Origin: Heterocephalus glaber
Taxonomy: Eukaryota; Chordata; Mammalia; Rodentia; Bathyergidae
DNA: 64,000 nt
Assembly (NCBI RefSeq): GCF_000247695.1
Contig: NW_004624800.1
Span: forward strand, 11,059,240-11,123,239
Direction: 5' to 3'
Shown here: positions 55,080-64,000 of the stretch, one piece after another
How positions within the stretch are numbered: position 1 is the stretch's first letter
Layout of the letters: each line of letters starts with the position of its first letter
Notes under the pieces: model-generated
Told to the model about the DNA's origin: nothing
The model's input: only the letters and a program-made list of their open reading frames with translations
Databases searched by the model: none
Program-made: the position numbers and the translations under genes

Positions 55080-57640
55080 CTGAAGCTGACATCAAGAAAC
55101 ACAGAAAAGAAATGAAAAATCCCAATCAAGCAAACTGAAGGTATTTGGTTACCATTGGAGAAGATCTCAACACACTTCTGGGAGAGAGAAAGTGGATGAA
55201 GCATGAAAATGAATTGAAAGAGCAAAGGTACCCTTCAGACAGAATATAAGCTGATCTGAACAACATAACCCCAAAAGAGACTCATGCACTGGAAAAGTCT
55301 ATCTACAAGAGAATTATACCAGTTGGAAAACTCACCCCCATCGTATTCTACCCCCCCACCCTTGTACACAGAACACAAGTAGCCTCATATTGGTACCAGT
55401 TAAAAATTCACTGTTGTTGTTCTTGTGGTTGTTTCTTGTATAAAGGAATTGAATAAACTGCCTGAGGAGACGTAAGAGTTGGTGTTCCAAATAAAATTCC
55501 TCTTTTTGTGGTAATAAGTGCCCCTCAGCCTATTAACTAACTCTCTACTGAGAGTGAGACCCCTACTCAAGTACCCAAAGTTTCTGCTCATAAAGACTGG
55601 CTGGAGATAAAGACCTATCCATGCAACAGCAGAGGAAACCCAACCAATATCTGTAAAAGTCAATAGTTAAAATTGATTCTTAAGTGTAAATGTTCAGCTA
55701 GGAATCCCCAGACATGGAGGGGAGAAGGAAAGAGCAAGGGAAAAGCATTTTAAAAAAAAAATAACCAAGAAGAACTAAGGAACGTTGAAAAATTCTGCAA
55801 ACTCTGGACAAAACAAAGTCAGCATGGTAAAGAAATCACTTAAAATTGTAGCCACATCTTTAGGGAGATTTGAGGTGTATTTGTAAAATGGGAATTGGAT
55901 ATTACAGAGAAAGGGAAAATTCCAAGAATAACAAGAGATTTTTGAAAACAAAATAAGACTTTCAAAAGTATCCAGCAAACAGGCTGGGAAATAAAGTGGA
56001 AAGACTCTCCCTGGAGATGGATCAAAAAGAAACAGAAAATATGAAGGAACAAAAGAGATACAGATAATCAAAATATAACCATTAAGAGTTCCTAGAAGGA
56101 AGAACACAGAAAACAGTACAGAATGAAAATAATCAAAGAACTGAAAGAACTACATTTTCAGATTAAAGAGGCCCAATAAAACCCATATCTAGGTACAATC
56201 TTATGAAATTTGGGGATATTATGGGTAGAAAATGATATTAAAAGGGAAAAAATTAGATCATAATAATTAGCTTAACTAAAAAGGAGTGAGAAATATATTG
56301 GTGGCAGATTTTTCATCAGTTACATGATTGCTAGAAGTCAAAGGAGCAATGTGTTTGTTCATACATAACAACGTCTAGAAAACTTTTGTGCCTAGAATTC
56401 CATAGAAGACAAACTGGCAAGAGTGATGTCAAAATAATGACATTTTTCTGGCACACAAGTTTTCAGAAAGGCTACTTCCTTTGTACCCTTATTGAGAAAG
56501 TACCCTGAGGAAGTTCTCCAGAAAAATAATGAAAACCAGTAAATAGAAAAAAATGGGATCCAGGAAATAGCAGAGCTCACCCCAGATGTCTCATTCTTGG
56601 GTAACAGTTATCTAGTAGCACAACTCACTCTAGAGTGATAATTATACAAAAAGATGTCACTCGACAGTGACATTTGTTCAGCAGACCTATTTTGGATGAG
56701 AATACTCAGTCTAGCGCTCTCTGGGAAGAATCTTCATTTTGCCCCATAGTATCATAGAGAAGCTAGGAAGTTGGAAAATATGGAAGACACACATTCTTTA
56801 TCCAACCAAAAAGAAAGACAAATTAAAAAGATACCAAAAATGCAGGTCCAATTATGAAGGAAAACAAAACAGGGCATGATTTTGACTATTCATTTGACAT
56901 GGGTGGTGAGTACGTTCCCTTTCCAGTGATGCATACATGGTGACATTGGGTGAGAAGAAAATACCTAGCTTCTACTTGTTTTTTGTTGTTTTTTTTAAAA
57001 AAAGTATTTTTATAGCCAAAATCATGTAGATGCCATTTATTGGTCTTCGGAGTTCTGGTATCAGCAAAGCATGAGAGGAATACTGTTCAGAACTGAAGTT
57101 GAAAGTGATGCTGACAAGTTAAAAAGAAAAGAAAAAGAAGTTAGAATTAGTTGGGAGAAAAAAGAGAAGAGTGTGGCTACTTATATACTCAAAGTGGGGA
57201 TGAAAAGGTAAGGTCTTTAGTTCAGGGGATAAGAACTAGATAATTAGTGTAAAATAAACCAATGAAATTATTTAAAGTGACATATCTATCAAACATTTGG
57301 GGAAGGATGGATAAAGGAGAAGTGGGAATAGTTTAAGTTAAATCCTTATCTTTTGTAATGAGAAATTATTAAAGATTATCTAAAGTTAATAATCAAGAAA
57401 TTATTGTTCAAACATATTATTTAAAGTTAGGAAGTTAGTTAGTGGAAGACCCCAAAATAGATATTGTTTAAAGCATCTAGGGAATGAGACTAGCATTAAA
57501 AAAGGGTGGGGTGGCAAATTGTGTTTTTCATTTTAAGTCTTTCTGTACTATTTAATTTTTTACCTTGTGCATGTAATATTACTTTGAAAAAATTTTTAAT
57601 AAATCCAAATAAAAATCATTTCATGGCTTCACACTGACTA
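55080..57640 (+). mobile_element. Old LINE-1 (L1M-type) remnant, sense
   Basis: Sense L1M untranslated/linker text: 'aaagaggcccaataaaaccc', 'aggtacaatcttatgaaatt', 'ttgctagaagtcaaaggagc', 'tagaattccatagaagacaa', 'atgggatccaggaaatag'. Same type as the antisense block at 18.7-22 kb. No ORF. Confidence 0.65.
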
Positions 57641-59158
57641 AGATTCAGTTGATCCAAACCCTTCCCATGGCTTGAAAGGGTCTCAGGTGTTTGGATTCAC
57701 CTAACTTTCGAACACATCAAGTCTCCATTCCTCTCCAGTACCAACCACACTAAATATACGACAATTATTCAAACACCCTTTACATTCTCTTGTTTCTACA
57801 GGTATTCCACAAAAACAAAGCCCTATGCTGGTCTCAGCCTGTCTGGTGATTGTGCTTACCGTCTAGCAGATTCATAGTATTTGTTGAATGAAGAATGTTT
57901 GAGAAGGCACTGGTGAAGTCTATAAACTGATGTTCTCTCCAAAGGCTTATGATGCCTGTCCCTATTCTAGGAAACACTTCAAGAAGACCCGTATGGGGCT
58001 GAAAGCTTTTCTACTCTCCTAATCACTTACCAGCTGTAACAAGTTACAGTCTTACATGCAGCCAGCTGGCATGGGAGGATTTCCATCCATCTGTCAGTCC
58101 CTTGTTATGTTCTTTCCCGTTTCCCCTGCACATTCTAATCTATTTTCAGCTATTTTCCCCTGTACTAGGGAGACACCTTCAACTAATAGAAGTTGTCAGG
58201 CCACCAAGTTTTTTATGTACTGCTATTCCTACTCTCTTAGTAGCCGTTCCTACTCCAACCCCACTAACATTTCTAGCTGAAGATAAATATTTGTACAAAG
58301 TCCTTTTCTTACTGAGTTACTGTCTCCCCTATATACTGTGCATCAGGATCTGGATCAGAGATTTACTCTCACGAATTAGACAGGTTCCCAGATTGTTACT
58401 GTCACACAAATAACCCAAATTCTTTTATAAATTCTACAACACAGCTCAGTCTGCATTCCTGTAAAAGGAACTGAAATATGCCATTGTCTAACTCCCAGGG
58501 TCAACTGGAGCTCTCAAATGAGCACTGGCCTTAACAGCCAATCTTTCATAGGAGCATTTATCAGAAATCCTTCCTATGTGTTCTTCATAAAATCAAGCCC
58601 TGACATACTTAGTGCCTTAGTCAATATCCTCACTCAAAGTCACAACCTCACCTAATTTATGTACCCAAAATGACCTTAGATGCCCACTAGTTTTGCCAAC
58701 AACATAACATACCATATTGCATCTTTCAAGACTGCTTCCCTCCCGTGTTCTCCACACCTTGCAAAATCTTTGGATCCCTGTTGGCTTCCACTTTGCGAAG
58801 GGCTTCTTTGACTCACACTGTTTGGGTGAATCTTACAGTTTGGTAGGGTAGGAACTGAGGATGATCCTCAAATTCCAAGATGTAGTTCTTCCAACTACAA
58901 GCATACACAAAATAACTCCTCATCTAAATGGAGAAACCAGAAAAATGTTACTTTGCATTTGGATTCTTGTTCTTTTCAATGATAGCTAAAAGAAGCATTT
59001 CTTTGATATGAGTTTGAGCAGTTGAATTGTGCATGTTCTAGTCTTGGGTTGGTTTCACAAATCCTCATTATATTAGAAATAAATAGAATAAATTAATGAG
59101 TAGATAAATAAAAGGTAAATAAAGGGAGGAAAACAGTGCTAGTTTAAACAATAGCAAC
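57641..59158. other. No recognisable gene
   Basis: Two overlapping frames of 74 and 103 codons (58056-58413) have no domain I recognise. Confidence 0.4.
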
Positions 59159-59330
59159 ACCACCAGGTATGGTGGCACATGCCTATAGCACTTGGGAGGC
59201 TGAGGCAGGAGGATTTCTGCAAGTTCAAGGCCAGACTGAGCTACATAGTGAGTTCAAGACCAGCCGGAACTATATAATGAGACCCTGTCTCAAATAAAAA
59301 CCCAAAAAGTTATCGAGAATAAAACAATAA
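59159..59330 (+). mobile_element. B1 SINE
   Basis: Sense B1: 'caccaggtatggtggcacat', 'cttgggaggctgaggcagga', 'tgagaccctgtctcaaataa'. It has 7SL-type box A and box B regions; an internal piece near agttcaag is duplicated. Confidence 0.9.
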
Positions 59331-61354
59331 ACAACAGCAACAACAAAGTGATGATGTGTCAGGAACTAAGGTTTATATTAATACAAATACTATATGTGCA
59401 CCTGAGAGCCGTTAAAAGGCTACTTCTGTTCACCTGAACTAAATGTGAACTCAAATTATTAATTATTATCAAATTATTAATTGAGAAGTATGTATAAGTG
59501 GGTACCAAAAAACTTTTCCATGAACTGCCTAAATTTTGACATAAAATTCATTTTCACAGCCTGCCAAAATTATAATAACTGAAAATCTGAAATAGTGCCC
59601 AACAGCGGGGGTGGGGGGGGTGGAAGGGTAAAATTATTTAAGGCACAATATACAATCTATGAAGGGATCTAGAAGAGGCCCCACTTTATAGAAAGAAGAC
59701 CAAATCCCTTCCTGAACAACACAGGTAGTCCAGGGCCCAAGTGTATGCAGCTTGCTACGCTTAGGGCAAGACCTGGTGCCTGTAGGGTCTGTGCTTTCAG
59801 CAGAAGCCAGGAACTAGGGAAGAGATCCTAACTTACTTCACACTCCACCGAGGTAATAAAGGAGAGGGAGGACCCCCTTTAAAAAAAAAAAAAGTCTCCT
59901 TTTATTCTAGCTATCTTTGTAGCCTTGGAGATAAACTGCTACAAAGAAAGTAAGTTTTAATTATATTTTTGACATTGAACCATAAAGCTACTGACACCAT
60001 GAGCTTGTGTATAAGTTGCTTTGGACACCCAGAACAGACTTCAATCTCAAAGACTCACTGAAAACTGAGATAAAGTGTAAAAAGGTAAGCAGCTAACTGA
60101 TGTTGGTAGCATTAGAGTGACGTTTGGCATAAAGCCTCATGGGTCTCCAGCGCTGAGAGAACTTCCTGGGGTGAAGGGGGAAGAATACCCTCAGCTGCTG
60201 CCAGTGAGGCTGTCAGTGGCCTCCAGCCAGAGGTGACCAGGGACATGACAACAACTGGACAATCTCGATCTAGACTCATTGCAGCAGGGAAAATCCACAC
60301 CCTAGGAACTATGGGCTTCTCAGTCAATGGTTTTGAAAGAAACTACTGTAGGATCTTGGCTTTAGTTGGATAATTTGAGGGAGAATCTAAGAAGGCAAGG
60401 TTTTATTCTGGATCTCTGGTTGCGACCTCAATAAAACTCATCCACAAGGAGAGCTGAGTTAAGCACAAAGCTGTCAACGGTTTTTAAAAAGTAGCAGCTG
60501 CTCACTTTAGAGAAGAAGGATATTTTGTATTTTGTGGGTTCAAAAGAAACTTGCTCAATTTATGATGATCTCAGAGTGACATTCTCCTTTTTTATGAAAT
60601 TGTTTATTTACAATAGGGGTACATGGCCCAGCTTGAGTGCCAGACAAGTCCCTGGAGTCAGGGGCTGCTGCCTTTTCTTCTCATTACAATTAGAGGAAAA
60701 AGCTTTGCTCCTCTCAGAGATTTAAACCTGCATTTCTCTTGGCTGAGGACAAGGGACAAATTAGAAATAAATAAATAAATAAAGAGATAAATAAACAATG
60801 TACACAAGAACTAACCTGGGAAAGGATGGTCCCACTTGGTGGAAGTCTTAGGTAAATGAAAATGAAATTAAGACTGTAAGTCAGTAATTACAGGTCACTT
60901 GTTTATTGTTTGAAACATTCTCAAATATAGATTCCTGGAGCCATTACTGGGAGGAACAGGAAGTAGTTACTAGGGTAGCAGTCTGCTTTTACCTGGAAGG
61001 GATAACTATATCTTTACTATCAGGTAACTTCATTTGCTAACTGCTATAATTAAGTCACATAGAAGAAATTGAAATTTAGAATGAAACTGAATGAATTTGT
61101 CCTATTAAAATGTAACAGTTTGATTAAAGGAGTAGCAGAAGCCACTTTCTGTAGTGCTCAAATTTACTTCATGGAATATATTATCACTATGTGATAGGAA
61201 ATTAAGCTAGTAAGGATTTATGATGGTGCTCAGACTTCCAATTTTTAGCACAAAATTAAAAGCCAATGATTGCCTCCCCAAATTCAACTAAAATGCTTCT
61301 TTTTTATCTGCCCTATTTTAAAGAAATATTTATAAAATGTAACACCCTTACATT
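59331..61354. other. No recognisable gene
   Basis: AT-rich, with a G-run near 59607-59625, A-run at 59880-59893 and an (aaat)n tract at about 60764-60784. Chance ORFs only. Confidence 0.4.
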
Positions 61355-61530
61355 CCAACCTTTTGCAGTAGTGGGGATCAGGTCTGAATCCAGGGCCTTC
61401 ACACTGAGCTACAAACCTACCCTTGTCTATTTTTTGTTATTGAGACAGAGTCTCACCGAGTCCCTAACTTGACTGGTTAGGTTCAAACATGTAATCCTTC
61501 TGCCTCAGCTTCTACAAGGTGCAAATCTCA
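61355..61530 (-). mobile_element. B1-ID dimeric SINE
   Basis: Antisense: ID half 'gggatcaggtctgaatccag', 'cacactgagctacaaaccta'; B1 half 'tgagacagagtctcaccgag', 'ccttctgcctcagcttctac'. Same arrangement as at 1550 and 7872. Confidence 0.72.
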
Positions 61531-61554
61531 CATTTGGGCATCCTCTTCTAATCC

Positions 61555-61870
61555 AGCAATCAGATAAATCCATTCAATACACATTTATTGTACATTTACT
61601 ACAATGCTAAACACTGTTCTAAGGTCTGGAAATAAAAGTAACAATAAATCCCCTGCCTTTGTGGTATATATGTTCCAGTTTGACCATGAGCAAATAAATG
61701 TCTATCAAGTGTGATAAATTCTATGAAGAAAAGAAGTGTAGGTAAAGGGGAAGAAGAGGATGTTTTGGGGGGCTGTATAATGAGCATGTTTGCTATTGCA
61801 TGTAGTGAGGTCCAGGAAACCCTCTGATAAGGTGACATTTGAGCACATTCTTGAAAAGACTAATAGAGCA
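61555..61870. mobile_element. Ancient mammalian-wide repeat (L2/MIR-like)
   Basis: 'cattcaatacacatttattg', 'aaacactgttctaaggtctg', 'aaataaatgtctatcaagtg' and 'ctgataaggtgacatttgag' occur in the order of a common ancient mammalian repeat; class uncertain. Confidence 0.5.
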
Positions 61871-62019
61871 AACAGTGCACATAATTCAAAGTAAAGAGGT
61901 GTAAAACAATGTGATGCATGCTGAAGAAACACAGAGCATTTATAAGTTTCATGGCTACACTAAGTAGCTACTTTAAGTCTTGATCACAGATTTCTGATTT
62001 GACTCTATGATGGAAGTCA

Positions 62020-62400
62020 CTTACTTAGTTTGAATCTTAAATGTTCCCTAAAAACTCATGTACTGAAAGAGTGGTCCCCAGTGGATGATGCTATTGGAAG
62101 ATGGTGGGAGCTTTGGGAGGTGAGGCCTCATGGAAGGAAGTTAGGTCATCAGGGCAGCTTGGAAGGGATATTGGAACCCTGGCCCCTCCTTCATGGTGTC
62201 TATTGGCCACCACGGTGTGAGTAGCTTTGCTCTATCACATCGGCTGCCATGATGTTCTGCTTCACCATGGGACCAAAAGCAGTGGAGCCATCTGACTATG
62301 GACTCAAACCTCTGAAACTGCAAGCCTCAGTAAACCTTTCCTCCTTTTAACATGATTGTCATAGGTATTTTGTCACAACAACAGCAAACTAATATACTGA
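62020..62400 (+). mobile_element. MaLR-type LTR
   Basis: Sense: 'tagtttgaatcttaaatgtt', 'tgggaggtgaggcctcatgg', 'gctgccatgatgttctgctt', 'aaacctttcctccttttaac', end 'caaactaatata'. Solo LTR remnant. Confidence 0.72.
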
Positions 62401-63489
62401 CCTAATACAAATCACAGCTTTTGGAGTATCTGTCTTGAAATTTTACAATCACATCACATTTCACAGTAAAGTTTACAGCTTTTTCCTTCTGAAATTTCTG
62501 TATGCCTAAGGAGGGAAAATGGCTCATTTTAGTGTTTTCTATGTCTTCTGCCAAAGCTATAAATGAAAACATGACTCTAATTTTATATTCTAATTTCTGG
62601 GCCTTTATCAATGACCTGATGGGTCCAGTGACAGCTAGAATTTGGAACTAAATTCATAGGGAGAAAACTGATTTGGAAATAATTAAATTTGCATAGTAGT
62701 GAAAGTTTAGTCTTTCAAATGGAGGTCCATCGAGGCAAATGTGCACAGAGTGCTGGGAAATGTCGATACCATTATTCTTGGCTTCTTATTGCACTCCCTC
62801 TTTTACCCCACTAGCCTGAAAGATGTCCACTTGGCCTCAGTTAAAATTAAAAGCACTTTTGATATATCAAAGCCGTAGAAAGAACATTCATTCTCAGCCT
62901 CAGGTTAACTTAGTTCCATGGGCTGCCAGACTGTTGCAATCTTCAATACAAAATCAAACTTCTCCCTGGAAGCAGGAAGGAGTTTAGAAATGTAAGAAGA
63001 TTCACTTCCTTGTCCTTTTCTGGAGGAAGACAGTTTCAGCATAGCTACATACCTGTAGTTGCTGTGATATATTCCAAGATGTCCTCTGGTACTGGAATAC
63101 CACTGGCTCCCATCACATATATGCCACACACCTATGATACAAGCAGAAAAAAATGCAGGCCCAAGTTAATTTCACAATTATATTAAAGAAGAATGTGAAA
63201 AGCTTTCGTAACTCTGAATTAGGACTGGGTACTTAGCAAGAGAAATAACAAACTAGCTTCATTGCTTTCCATGAAGAAGCAGACAGAAACTTGACCTTGG
63301 AAATTATGCTTTAATCTGAATAAAATGTATCATAAATATACTCAAAATGAAACATGTAATGGATGAGTCTTCCATGAATACTCCCAAGTTAATAACTATG
63401 CTCTTGACTCTCACTACAACAGTTTTAATGAGTATACTTGAGCACTCCAATGTTAGGAGTTATAATTGTAATACTGCTTGTATCATTCT
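62401..63489. other. No recognisable feature
   Basis: AT-rich, chance ORFs only. Confidence 0.4.
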
Positions 63490-63960
63490 GGGTCTTCTAA
63501 GAGGCGGAAGTCATTGGGAAAGAGATTTATTAAGGGCATTGCCTATGAAGGAACATGGAGAAGGAGCCAGGGGTGGCTGGGAGCACCATCAGGCTTCGGA
63601 GTAGGTTTAATCCTTGAGAGAGATGGGAGGAAAGGCTTACACTGCAGTACAGGACTCAGAAAGGTTCTTCAAGGCCATCAGGGGCATGTGGTCTGCGAGC
63701 CAAAATTATCCATCAGAAGAGTCCCATGTGTCTCAGGAATGGGCTGCCTTACAATCCGCATCACACTTAATCTGGCTGGGAAAAACCTTGGGCAGCACGA
63801 CCATGGAGTCAAGAATTCCGGAACCCACCAGCAGAAGCTGTTTGGCACTTCTATACCCTGCAGTTGGAAATCTGAGAGCAGCGTTTTCATGGTCACCACG
63901 GTACTTATTCCTAAAACAGCTGTGGACACCTGTTCTGGATCATCTTAAAAAATGATTTAG
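63490..63960. mobile_element. Possible LTR or other retroelement remnant
   Basis: 'gggtcttctaagaggcggaa' followed by 'agagatttattaagggcatt' resembles the start of an antisense ERV LTR. GC content is higher than the flank and three overlapping frames of 83-156 codons are open. I cannot name the family. Confidence 0.35.
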
Positions 63961-64000
63961 GGAATCTCCCCAGTGACTCGTGCCAGTAGGTGTACATTGG

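Noticed and set aside
63478..63948. 156-codon frame near the end
   Set aside because: Overlaps two other frames of similar length in an apparent retroelement block; no recognisable domain.
1..64000. CRISPR arrays, operons, prokaryotic promoters, phage genes
   Set aside because: The sequence is vertebrate nuclear DNA with spliced exons and SINE/LINE repeats; no spaced direct-repeat arrays were seen.

Overview
This is a window of a mammalian nuclear genome, almost certainly rodent. It is AT-rich and intron-rich, with one spliced gene embedded in interspersed repeats. The rodent call rests on 7SL-derived B1 elements, B1-ID dimers and many copies of an ID-type (tRNA-derived) SINE. The ID consensus here reads 'tagctcagtggttccgccgc' and ends in 'ggtacc' plus an A-tail, unlike the mouse/rat ID. 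Together with the B1-ID dimers this points to a non-muroid rodent; the Castorimorpha (beaver, pocket mouse, kangaroo rat) are a guess I cannot verify.

The one gene I can prove is TCAF1 (TRPM8 channel-associated factor 1, formerly FAM115A) on the + strand. Seven coding exons lie at 34125-34744, 45851-46845, 47139-47236, 48344-48557, 48868-49107, 50006-50343 and 51735-51989. All have GT/AG boundaries and compatible phases. They join into a 2760-nt open reading frame (919 residues) with no frameshift or internal stop. The protein has two N-terminal copies of one module and a C-terminal peptidase-M60-like domain whose zinc motif is degenerate.

Upstream (0-34 kb) there are three GC-rich islands in AT-rich sequence: about 11.77-12.18, 24.88-25.14 and 26.99-27.99 kb. 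The first two are visibly related to each other (same CCAAT/GC-box block, similar 5' flank, consensus splice donor) and look like duplicated promoter/first-exon units. Each is a candidate for a non-coding TCAF1 first exon. The rest of 0-34 kb is LINE-1 remnants (mainly minus strand), MaLR LTRs, MIRs and SINEs. The 11.1-kb intron between the first two coding exons holds more LINE-1, a run of young SINEs and the second assembly gap. From 52 kb to the end there is TCAF1 3'-flanking sequence, a tiny U2 snRNA-derived insertion, an old LINE-1, a B1, a MaLR LTR and a possible second LTR; I see no second gene.

There are two assembly gaps (17426-17540, 41154-41377). Both fall in the same place, the G-rich 3'UTR tract of a minus-strand LINE-1. 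I found no CRISPR array, operon or other unusual system. The most interesting points are the duplicated promoters, the gap/G-rich-tract coincidence, a body-less poly(A) insertion with a perfect target duplication, and a U2 5'-fragment insertion.
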